From: an uncultured Variovorax sp.
Lineage (GTDB): Bacteria > Pseudomonadota > Gammaproteobacteria > Burkholderiales > Burkholderiaceae
Assembly (NCBI GenBank): GCA_946478645.1
Contig: CAMLCW010000325.1
Location: 1-5,980 of the forward strand
Length of the DNA stretch: 5,980 nucleotides
Direction: 5' to 3'
Shown piece by piece: positions 1 to 5,803 of this stretch (its first letter is position 1; every line of letters starts with the position of its first letter). A program made the translations under genes and the position numbers. The notes under the pieces are model-generated. The model saw only the letters and a list, made by a program, of their open reading frames with translations. It was not told the DNA's origin and did not search any database.

Positions 1-1
1 C

Positions 2-1192
2 GAACTGGCCGAGCGCATCCGCAAGCTGCTGCGCGAGCGCGAGCAGCAGACCCGGCAGGCCGAAGAGCGGCTGCAGGAGTTCCTTGCGGCGATCCAGGCG
101 TCGCCCAATGGCGTGGTGCTGCTCGACGAGCAGGGCCGCATCGAATGGTGCAACCAGACAGCGGCCAGCCAGTTCGGCATCAACGCCGAGCGCGACCTGC
201 TGCAGCACATGGCGAACCTGGTGCGCGACCCGGCTTTCGTCGCCTACCTGGCGTCGTGGAACTACAGCCGCGACGTGGTGATCGATGCCTCGGGCGCGGG
301 GCCGGCACAGCAGCGCAGCCATTCGATCCGGCTGTCGGTGCAGGTGCATCCCTATGCGGGCAACCGCCGCATGCTGCTCACGCGCGACATCACCGCGCTC
401 GAGCAGGCCGAGGCGATGCGGCGCGATTTCGTGGCCAACGTCTCGCACGAGATCCGCACGCCGCTCACGGTGCTCGCCGGCTTCGTCGAGACGCTGCAGA
501 ACCTGCCGCTCGACGCCGAGGAGCGCGCCAGGTACCTCTCGCTCATGAGCCAGCAGTCGCACCGCATGGAAACGCTGGTGAACGACCTGCTCACGCTGTC
601 GCGCCTCGAGGGCAGCGCGCCGCCTTCGGGCAGCCAATGGATGCGCATGCGGGCCCTGTTCGCGCAGTGCGAGGACGAAGGGCGCGGCCTGTCGGGGCGG
701 ATCGCGCCGCTTGGGCACCGGCTCTCGTTCGAGCTCGGCGCCGAATCCGAGATCTCGGGGGCGCCGACCGAACTGCAGAGCGCCATGTCGAACCTGCTGA
801 CCAATGCCATCCGCTACACGCCCGGCGGCGGCGAAGTGGCGGTGAGCTGGCGGCTGCTGCCCGACGGGCGCGGCGAGTATGCGGTGCGCGATACGGGTCC
901 CGGCATCGCGGCCGAACACATTCCGCGCCTCACCGAGCGCTTCTACCGCATCGACCGCAGCCGCTCGCGCGAGACCGGCGGCACCGGCCTGGGCCTCGCG
1001 ATCGTCAAGCACATCGCGCAGCGGCACGGGGCCGAACTGCGCATCGAGAGCACCGTCGGCAAGGGATCGCGTTTTGCGCTGGTGTTTCCCGCCAGCCGGG
1101 TGCGCGAGGCGCGGCTGCTTGGGAAATCGTCTACGAGCGAATCGAGCGCTGCATCGTCCAGCGCAGCAGCGCGCCGAACAGCAGCGCAGTGA
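2..1192 (+). CDS. phoR: Phosphate regulon sensor histidine kinase PhoR (5' end missing)
   Basis: Membrane-bound sensor kinase that autophosphorylates on histidine and passes the phosphate to the response regulator PhoB under phosphate limitation. The reading frame is open from base 2, giving 396 visible residues. The N-terminal membrane helices and the start codon lie outside the window. In order, the fragment shows a charged linker helix (about residues 1-25), a PAS domain (about 26-130), the H-box FVANVSHEIRTPLT with phosphoacceptor His149 (codon 446-448), the N-box NLLTNAIRYTP from residue 264, the G1 box DTGPGI from 297, an F-box ERFYRID near 312-318, and the G2 box GGTGLGL from 326. PAS plus this H-box wording is typical of PhoR rather than other HisKA kinases. 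The last 20 residues are a Ser/Ala-rich tail (14 of 20) encoded in DNA shared with the convergent MATE gene. An internal GTG at 113 lies inside the PAS domain and is not a credible start. The PhoR assignment is good but depends on phoB lying upstream. Confidence 0.9.
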   Translation, partial: ELAERIRKLLREREQQTRQAEERLQEFLAAIQASPNGVVLLDEQGRIEWCNQTAASQFGINAERDLLQHMANLVRDPAFVAYLASWNYSRDVVIDASGAGPAQQRSHSIRLSVQVHPYAGNRRMLLTRDITALEQAEAMRRDFVANVSHEIRTPLTVLAGFVETLQNLPLDAEERARYLSLMSQQSHRMETLVNDLLTLSRLEGSAPPSGSQWMRMRALFAQCEDEGRGLSGRIAPLGHRLSFELGAESEISGAPTELQSAMSNLLTNAIRYTPGGGEVAVSWRLLPDGRGEYAVRDTGPGIAAEHIPRLTERFYRIDRSRSRETGGTGLGLAIVKHIAQRHGAELRIESTVGKGSRFALVFPASRVREARLLGKSSTSESSAASSSAAARRTAAQ

Positions 1193-2477
1193 CCGCGAGC
1201 GCTCCCGCGCTCATGAGCCAGAACGCCAGCGGCGACTGCATGGCCGGCCACGGCCCCAGGCCCTGGTAGGCCAGCAGGTAGCTGCCGCCGAGCCCGGCGC
1301 CCCAGAGCAGCGTGCAGTAGATCGCGAGCGGCACGAAGGTGACGCGGTAGCTTCGCAGCACGAAGACGCACAGCGTCTGCAGCGCATCGGCGAAATGGTA
1401 GGCCGCCACCACCAGCAGCAGCGATGCCGCGAGCGCGGCCACCGCGGGGTTGTCGGAATACACCTGCGCCAGGCTGAAGCGCAGCGCCATCATCCCGCCC
1501 GCGAAGAACAGCGCGCAGAGGACGGTGAGCTCGAAGCCCAGACGGCAGGCGCGGCGCGCCCGGTGCGCCTGCCCGGCGCCGAGCCAGAAGCTCACGCGCG
1601 CGCTGGTCGCGATGGCCAGCGAGAGCGGCACCATGTAGGCCACGGCCAGCAGGTTCGAAGCGATCTGGTGGGCGGCCGCCGCGGCGGTGCCGAGCCGCGC
1701 GATGAACAGCGCCATCAACGTGAACGAGGTCACTTCCACCAGCACCGCAAGGCCGCCGGGAATGCCCAGGCGCGCGAACTGGCGGATCTGCTGCCAGTCG
1801 GGCGGCTCGATGCGCTCCCAGAGCCGGTAGCCGCTGTAGAAGCTGCTGCTGCGCAGCAGCCACGCCGCGCAGCCGAGCATCGTCCAGTTCACGCACAGCG
1901 TGGCCCAGGCGCAGCCCACCAGCCCCATCGCGGGCAGCCCGGCACCGCCGAAGGTGAACCAGATCGACAGCGGCAGCTTCACGGCCAGCGAGCCGATCTG
2001 CAGCCAGGTCACGACCTGCGGCTTGCCGAGGCTCTGGCTGAGCGTGCCGAACAGGCGGAACAGCAGCGCCGGCGGCAGTGCGAACGCCAGCACCGCAAGA
2101 TACGCCTCGACCACGTCGCGCATCGCCGGCGGCACCTGGGTCCAGCGCAGCACCGCACCGGGAAAGAGCAGCACCGCCATGCCGATGGCGATGGCGATCG
2201 CGGCGAGATAGAGCGCCTGCCGCACCGAGCGGCCGACCTCGCTCGGGCGGCCGGCGCCGTGGAGTTCGGCCCACACCGGCAGCAATGCCTGCAGCACGCC
2301 CATGAGCGAGACGAACACGCTGATGAAGATCGCCGAGCCCACCGACAGCGCGGCGAGCGCGCCTTCGGCATAGCGGCCGGCGACGATGGTGTCGGTCACG
2401 CCGAACGCCATCACCGCCAGCTGGCCGACCAGCACCGTGCCGGCGTGCCTTGCGATCAGACCGCGTTCGCCGATCAC
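1131..2477 (-). CDS. MATE family efflux transporter (MOP superfamily)
   Basis: Inner-membrane cation-coupled antiporter of the MATE family, usually exporting drugs or metabolites. It has 448 residues, the normal family length, with about 12 hydrophobic segments in two related halves. The first half opens with VGQLAVMAFGVTDTIVAG (residues 17-34), which includes the conserved TM1 Asp29. The second half opens with GIPGGLAVLVEVTSFTL (238-254), which includes Glu248, followed by an AAHQIASN motif near 269-275. The TM10 region reads RSYRVTFVP (375-383), with Val379 where NorM/MdtK proteins have Asp in their KDT motif. The GTG start at 2477-2475 overlaps the TGA stop of the upstream glycosyltransferase gene (GTGA). 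No good Shine-Dalgarno precedes it, so translation probably depends on coupling. The frame stays open far upstream, but that part is a shadow of the glycosyltransferase gene. The 3' end overlaps phoR by 62 bp. The substrate is unknown; a role in export or flipping of a glycosylated molecule is only a guess from its partner gene. Confidence 0.9.
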   Translation of the reverse strand: MIGERGLIARHAGTVLVGQLAVMAFGVTDTIVAGRYAEGALAALSVGSAIFISVFVSLMGVLQALLPVWAELHGAGRPSEVGRSVRQALYLAAIAIAIGMAVLLFPGAVLRWTQVPPAMRDVVEAYLAVLAFALPPALLFRLFGTLSQSLGKPQVVTWLQIGSLAVKLPLSIWFTFGGAGLPAMGLVGCAWATLCVNWTMLGCAAWLLRSSSFYSGYRLWERIEPPDWQQIRQFARLGIPGGLAVLVEVTSFTLMALFIARLGTAAAAAHQIASNLLAVAYMVPLSLAIATSARVSFWLGAGQAHRARRACRLGFELTVLCALFFAGGMMALRFSLAQVYSDNPAVAALAASLLLVVAAYHFADALQTLCVFVLRSYRVTFVPLAIYCTLLWGAGLGGSYLLAYQGLGPWPAMQSPLAFWLMSAGALAVTALLFGALLRWTMQRSIRS

Positions 2478-4225
2478 TGGGCGGGCGCGATCTTCTGGTA
2501 CAGCAGCAGGTCGTCGGTCGCGCTGCTGGGGCGCCGCAGGGTGCCGCTGAAGCGCCACTGCTCGAGCGGCACGATGGTGTGCAGCCGCGCGATGACGTCG
2601 GGGCTCACCAGGAGCCAGGGGCAGTCGGTGCCGAGCAGCAGCGGGCGCAGGTTGAAATGGCCGTGGTGACGCAGCGCCGCGATGTGGGCGCGGCTGAGCG
2701 CGAGCTCGGCCACGCAGACCGGCTGGCCGACCCGCTCGGTCACAGCGCGCACCTGCGGCACATAGCTGCGCGCGTAGTCGATCGAAGGCAGCCACAGCGT
2801 CATCAGCAGCATCCAGCACAGTGCGGTACCGCCGGCCGGCAGCACCAGTGTCTTCCAGAGCGCCGCGCGGTGGCGGCCGGTGCGCCAGCGCACCAGCCAG
2901 CACCAGGCGATGGTGGCGGCCAGCGCGAGGGCGAACGGGACGGCCGAGAACTCGGGCACGAAGCCCGGCACCAGCCGCGACACGCTCGCCGCGGGCTTGG
3001 GCGGCACGCCGGTCTGCATCGCGATCCAGTAGATCCAGCCGAGCACGGCCAGGCCGCTGAAGAACAGCACGTTGAACCAGTCGATCAGCGCCGCGGCGCT
3101 GCGCCGGAAGGTGGGCAGGGCAAAGGCCGCGAGCGTCGCGAAAGCCGGCAGCGCCAGCAGCAGCGAGCGGTCGGAGTAGCTGGTGGTCAGGGTGGCGGCC
3201 AGCGGCACCAGCGCGAACCAGAAGGGCAGTGCGACGTGGCGCGCGGTGAGCTGGCGGCGCCAGCGCCAGAGTGTCCAGAGGGCCAGCGGCCAGGCTGGCC
3301 AGGTGAACCAGACCAGCAGCTTGGCCTGGCTGCGCAGTTCGCTGAGCACCGACGGGCCGTTGGGGCCATTGCCCGGCAGTTGAATCTTCCACTGCAGCAG
3401 CCCGAGCCCCACCGCCAGCGCCAGCGCAGCCAGCGAGACACCGGCCGTCGCTGCGAGCGCGCCACGCGTGTAGCCGGGGGTCTCGTCATCGTTGCCGTAG
3501 GCCGGTTCGGCCTTGCGCGCGCTGCGCCGCTCGAAGGCCATGAACAGCGCGCTGCCCGCCGCCAGCGCCAGCCCGACCATCGGGCCGCCGCTCAGCGTCA
3601 TGCCAATGGTCCCGATGACGAGGGCGATCGACGGGCCGACGCGGCGGTACGGCAGCGCGGCCACGCCGTAGAACAGGTGCGATGCGAAATACAGCTGCGC
3701 CAGGGCCGGCGTGGTTTCGTGGCCGAGTTGCGCCAGGCCCAGGCAGGCGATCAGCGCAAGCAGCCCGCCGTCGGCGATGGCGCGCGCGTAGTCGGTCGGA
3801 CGTGCTTCGCCGCCGAAGGCGAACGCGACCGGCTGGGCCCCCGATGTGCGGGCCAGGTAGTAGACCGCGTACCAGGTGGCAGTGAAGGTGCCCCAGAGCA
3901 TCAGCGCGAAGACGAAGCGCACCGCGAAGTCGGGGTTGACCCATGCGGGCGCGATCTTGATGGCCCAGGCGCCGATCCAGTAGGGGATCAGCGCCGGCGT
4001 CTCGGGCCGCAGGCCGAGCAGCAGGGGGTCGAACCAGCGTGCGATGCCTTCGGTGCTGGCGGCCAGCTCCGCCATGTAGCCGAAGGCCGAGATGTCCGCG
4101 CTCTTCCAGGGGCCGCGCCCGACCAGGCCCGGCAGCAGGTAGGCGGCGCACAGCAGCAGCAGCGCCACGCGCGGCAACCGGCGCACGGCGCTTTGGGCAA
4201 CGATCGCGGGAGTGGGCTGGTTCAC
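2474..4225 (-). CDS. GT39/ArnT-like polytopic membrane glycosyltransferase
   Basis: Predicted GT-C fold inner-membrane glycosyltransferase of 583 residues, the family that uses polyprenyl-phosphate-linked sugars to modify lipids or proteins on the periplasmic face. About 11-13 hydrophobic segments run from residue 17 to about 479, followed by a soluble C-terminal domain of about 100 residues. After the first helix, the loop GRGPWKSADISAFGYM (36-51) sits where GT-C enzymes place a catalytic acidic residue, making Asp44 a candidate. The DRSLLLALPAFATLAAFALP stretch (352-371) resembles a conserved segment of GT39/ArnT-like proteins. Acceptor and donor cannot be inferred. The start is the GTG at 4225-4223. 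It keeps the whole first helix but has no visible Shine-Dalgarno, and no ATG fits better. It lies about 30 bases beyond the U-tract of the rpmE2 terminator. The stop overlaps the MATE start by four bases, so the two are likely one operon. Family membership is fairly sure; the exact enzyme is not. Confidence 0.75.
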   Translation of the reverse strand: MNQPTPAIVAQSAVRRLPRVALLLLCAAYLLPGLVGRGPWKSADISAFGYMAELAASTEGIARWFDPLLLGLRPETPALIPYWIGAWAIKIAPAWVNPDFAVRFVFALMLWGTFTATWYAVYYLARTSGAQPVAFAFGGEARPTDYARAIADGGLLALIACLGLAQLGHETTPALAQLYFASHLFYGVAALPYRRVGPSIALVIGTIGMTLSGGPMVGLALAAGSALFMAFERRSARKAEPAYGNDDETPGYTRGALAATAGVSLAALALAVGLGLLQWKIQLPGNGPNGPSVLSELRSQAKLLVWFTWPAWPLALWTLWRWRRQLTARHVALPFWFALVPLAATLTTSYSDRSLLLALPAFATLAAFALPTFRRSAAALIDWFNVLFFSGLAVLGWIYWIAMQTGVPPKPAASVSRLVPGFVPEFSAVPFALALAATIAWCWLVRWRTGRHRAALWKTLVLPAGGTALCWMLLMTLWLPSIDYARSYVPQVRAVTERVGQPVCVAELALSRAHIAALRHHGHFNLRPLLLGTDCPWLLVSPDVIARLHTIVPLEQWRFSGTLRRPSSATDDLLLYQKIAPAQ

Positions 4226-4250
4226 GTATGAAGAAGGGCCGCAGTCTCTG

Positions 4251-4288
4251 GGAAAGAAAAAGGGCAGCGCGGTAAACCGGGCTGCCCT
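4251..4288 (-). terminator. Rho-independent terminator of rpmE2
   Basis: A perfect 8-bp inverted repeat, AGGGCAGC (4261-4268) and GCTGCCCT (4281-4288), encloses a further CGG/CCG pairing around a TAAA loop with one G-G mismatch. Read on the minus strand, the stem is followed at once by TTTTCTTTCC (4260-4251). It begins 20 bases after the rpmE2 stop codon, the normal position for an intrinsic terminator. Its U-tract ends only about 25 bases before the GTG start of the glycosyltransferase gene, so it stands between that gene and any upstream promoter. Confidence 0.9.
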
Positions 4289-4307
4289 CGATGCGAAAGC
4301 GCGTGCC

Positions 4308-4577
4308 TTACTTGGAAGCAGCGCCGGTGGTCTTGCCGAAGCGGTTGCGGAACTTCTCGACGCGACCGCCCATGTTGTCGACCGACTTCTGGGTGCCGGT
4401 GTAGAAGGGGTGCGATTCGCTCGTGGTGTCGAGCTTGAACAGCGGCAGCTCGCGGCCGTCGTCGGCCTTGGCCATTTCCTTGGTGTTCGCGCACGAACGG
4501 GTCACGAACTTGAAACCGTTCGACATGTCGACGAACAGGACTTCGCGGTAGTTCGGGTGAATGCCTTCTTTTGCCAT
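4308..4577 (-). CDS. rpmE2: 50S ribosomal protein L31, type B
   Basis: Small protein of the large ribosomal subunit, located at the bridge between subunits. The product has 89 residues, typical of the type-B (RpmE2/YkgM-like) form. It begins [17 protein letters not shown] and contains [15 protein letters not shown] (47-61) and the end motif [11 protein letters not shown] (72-82). It has a single cysteine (Cys29), so it lacks the CxxC-type zinc site of the type-A L31 and belongs to the zinc-independent class. The frame extends further upstream, but the ATG at 4577 matches the family N-terminus and has a good ribosome binding site. It lies near rho, as is common in related bacteria, but a divergent oxidoreductase gene separates the two, so it must use its own promoter. 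A strong intrinsic terminator follows. In some bacteria non-zinc L31 copies are Zur-repressed; I see no clear Zur box here. Confidence 0.97.
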   Translation of the reverse strand: MAKEGIHPNYREVLFVDMSNGFKFVTRSCANTKEMAKADDGRELPLFKLDTTSESHPFYTGTQKSVDNMGGRVEKFRNRFGKTTGAASK

Positions 4578-4581
4578 GGTG

Positions 4582-4589
4582 TTTCCTTT
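4582..4589 (-). promoter_or_regulatory. Ribosome binding site of rpmE2
   Basis: On the minus strand AAAGGAAA lies a few bases before the ATG at 4577-4575. This Shine-Dalgarno fixes that ATG as the start and rules out the longer open frame that continues upstream. Confidence 0.8.
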
Positions 4590-4647
4590 GGGGTCGATGC
4601 GAGAGCCACAAGGCTGGGCAAGACGCCCGGTTGCACTTTTCGCGGAG
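4590..4647 (-). promoter_or_regulatory. Structured 5' leader of rpmE2 (two small hairpins)
   Basis: If transcription starts near 4647, the rpmE2 mRNA has a leader of about 70 bases. It contains two adjacent short inverted repeats: GGGC/GCCC (4616-4619 with 4625-4628, 5-base loop) and AGCC/GGCT (4604-4607 with 4612-4615, 4-base loop). They are seen in sequence, but 4-bp stems are common by chance in GC-rich DNA. Ribosomal protein genes are often autoregulated through such leaders, so a regulatory role is possible but not shown. Confidence 0.25.
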
Positions 4648-4658
4648 CCAGCGATTAT
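4631..4658 (+). promoter_or_regulatory. Candidate promoter of the oxidoreductase gene
   Basis: On the plus strand TTGCAC (4631-4636) is followed after 16 bases by GATTAT (4653-4658). The matches are 3 of 6 and 4 of 6 to the sigma-70 consensus. A start near 4665 would give a leader of about 30 bases before the ATG at 4694. The match is weak by itself. It overlaps the rpmE2 -10 element, so the two promoters would face outward from the same symmetric sequence. Confidence 0.3.
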
Positions 4659-4683
4659 CGCATACTGGGCGCTTTGAGCGGAA
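4654..4683 (-). promoter_or_regulatory. Predicted sigma-70 promoter of rpmE2
   Basis: On the minus strand the -10 hexamer GATAAT (4659-4654) is preceded by TGC, giving an extended -10 (TGnGATAAT). A weak -35, TTCCGC (4683-4678), lies 18 bases upstream. The predicted start is near 4647. This is the best promoter-like match in the gap between rpmE2 and the oxidoreductase gene, and rpmE2 needs a promoter here because the gene behind it runs in the other direction. The -10 sits inside the near-palindrome GCGATTATCGC (4651-4661). Confidence 0.5.
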
Positions 4684-4693
4684 GCCGCCCCCG

Positions 4694-5752
4694 ATGACCC
4701 CCAGAACCCTGCGTGCCGGCCTCGTCGGCTACGGTTTCGCCGGCCAGACCTTCCATGCGCCCGTGCTTTCGGCCGTGCCCGGGCTCGAGCTGGCGGCCGT
4801 GGCGAGCTCGCAGCCGCACAAGGTGCAGGCCGACTGGCCCGGGGTGGCGGTCGTGCCCGACGTGGCGGCGCTGGCCGCACGCGCGGACATCGACCTCGTG
4901 GTGGTGGCCACGCCCAATGCCCAGCACCATCCGGTGGCGCGGACGGCGCTCGAAGCCGGCAAGCACGTGGTGGTGGACAAGCCCTTCACGCTCGACGCGG
5001 CCGAAGCGCGCGATCTCGCATCGTTGGCGAAGCGCAACAACCTGCTCCTGTCGGTCTACCAGAACCGGCGCTTCGATGCCGATTTCCTGACGCTCGAGGC
5101 GCTGCTCGCCGCGGGCGAACTCGGCCGGCCGGTGTACTTCGAATCGCATTTCGACCGCTTCCGCCCTGAGGTCAGGGCCCGCTGGCGCGAGCAGGCGGTG
5201 CCCGGCGCCGGGCTCTGGGTCGACCTGGGGGCGCACCTGGTCGACCAGGCAGTGCAACTGTTCGGCCGTCCGGACACGCTCCAGCTCGACACGGCGGCGC
5301 TGCGCGATGGCGCCGTGGTCGAGGACTACTTCCATGCAGTGCTGCGCTACGAAGCGGGGCCGCATGCACCGCTGCGCGTGGTGCTGCATGCCACCACGCT
5401 GGCCGCACATGCCGCGCCGCGCTACATCGTGCACGGCACGCGCGGAAGCTTCGTCAAGCACGGCGTCGACACGCAGGAAGATGCGCTGCGCGCCGGCCGG
5501 CGTCCGCCGGGCGAAGGGTGGGGCGCCGACCCGCTCGACGGCGAACTCACGTTGCACGGCGCCGACGGGATCGCGCGCGTGCGCAAGGTGCCGACGCGGT
5601 CCGGCAATTACTCCGACTACTACGCCGCGATCCGCGACGCGGTGCTCGGCCGCGGACCCAATCCCGTTCAGCCCGAAGAGGCCGTCGCGCTCATGGAACT
5701 GCTGGCGCTCGGCACGCGCAGCGCCGCCGAGGGCCGGGTGCTGCGTCCCTAA
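4694..5752 (+). CDS. ydgJ: Gfo/Idh/MocA family NAD(P)-dependent oxidoreductase, YdgJ-like
   Basis: Predicted cytoplasmic dehydrogenase of 352 residues that would oxidise or reduce a sugar, inositol or related polyol with NAD(P). The N-terminal Rossmann domain opens with [15 protein letters not shown] (9-23), which contains the GxGxxG dinucleotide motif at 12-17. The family EKP-type motif appears as DKPF (95-98), with Lys96 as the likely catalytic lysine. The C-terminal half carries ESHFDRFRP (150-158) and DLGAHLVD (177-184), with Asp177, His181 and Asp184 at the usual active-site region. From memory, wording along the whole length follows E. coli YdgJ more closely than YhhX, so the symbol marks similarity, not a tested function. 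The ATG at 4694 fits the family N-terminus, and GGAAG lies 9 bases before it. The frame is open further left, but only through the promoter region. The gene is divergent from rpmE2 and convergent with rho. The substrate is unknown. Confidence 0.9.
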   Translation: MTPRTLRAGLVGYGFAGQTFHAPVLSAVPGLELAAVASSQPHKVQADWPGVAVVPDVAALAARADIDLVVVATPNAQHHPVARTALEAGKHVVVDKPFTLDAAEARDLASLAKRNNLLLSVYQNRRFDADFLTLEALLAAGELGRPVYFESHFDRFRPEVRARWREQAVPGAGLWVDLGAHLVDQAVQLFGRPDTLQLDTAALRDGAVVEDYFHAVLRYEAGPHAPLRVVLHATTLAAHAAPRYIVHGTRGSFVKHGVDTQEDALRAGRRPPGEGWGADPLDGELTLHGADGIARVRKVPTRSGNYSDYYAAIRDAVLGRGPNPVQPEEAVALMELLALGTRSAAEGRVLRP

Positions 5753-5787
5753 ATAAAAAAATGCCCGCGCAAGGCGGGCATTCTTTC
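5752..5787 (-). terminator. Bidirectional terminator between the oxidoreductase gene and rho
   Basis: The 9-bp perfect stem AATGCCCGC (5760-5768) and GCGGGCATT (5774-5782) has a GCAAG loop. Read leftward it follows the rho stop by about 21 bases and runs into a long T-rich tract (5761 down to 5753), a strong intrinsic terminator. Read rightward it follows the oxidoreductase stop by 7 bases and is trailed by TTCTTTC, a weaker U-tract, so it probably also ends that transcript. The leftward T-tract abuts the stop codon of the oxidoreductase gene. Confidence 0.88.
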
Positions 5788-5803
5788 GGAGGGGCGCAGA
5801 CGG

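Noticed and set aside
1197..1212. Hairpin GAGCGC-TCCC-GCGCTC just after the phoR stop, considered as a phoR terminator
   Set aside because: No T-tract follows and it lies within MATE coding sequence, so it cannot be supported as an intrinsic terminator.
1845..1860. Perfect 16-bp palindrome GCTGCTGCGCAGCAGC
   Set aside because: It lies inside the MATE coding region in a run of Leu/Arg/Ser codons. CTG/CAG repeats are frequent in this GC-rich DNA, so it is probably a codon-use effect.
879..2669. Long plus-strand open frame of 596 codons across the MATE gene
   Set aside because: It is rich in Arg, Gln, His and Ala with no hydrophobic segments or motifs, as expected for the antisense of a GC-rich membrane protein gene.
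3281..3300. Inverted repeat GGCCAGC/GCTGGCC with a 6-base loop
   Set aside because: Located in the middle of the glycosyltransferase coding region with no T-tract; chance pairing is likely at this base composition.
2478..3392. Upstream extension of the MATE frame, giving a 753-codon open frame
   Set aside because: The extra N-terminal part is an out-of-frame reading of the glycosyltransferase gene. The MATE family N-terminus begins at the GTG at 2477.
2450..4231. Plus-strand open frame of 593 codons covering almost the whole glycosyltransferase gene
   Set aside because: Antisense shadow: low-complexity Gln/Arg/Gly-rich product, no recognisable domain, while the minus strand encodes a convincing membrane protein.
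4571..4693. N-terminal extension of the oxidoreductase frame
   Set aside because: It would cross the divergent promoter region and add residues with no counterpart in the family. The ATG at 4694 gives the normal N-terminus.
4578..4693. Search for a Zur box or Pho box in the rpmE2/oxidoreductase gap
   Set aside because: No stretch resembled the known AT-rich Zur palindrome or the repeated CTGTCAT-type Pho box.
4655..5557. Minus-strand open frame of 300 codons opposite the oxidoreductase
   Set aside because: Arg/His/Gln-rich shadow without motifs; the plus strand carries clear family motifs.
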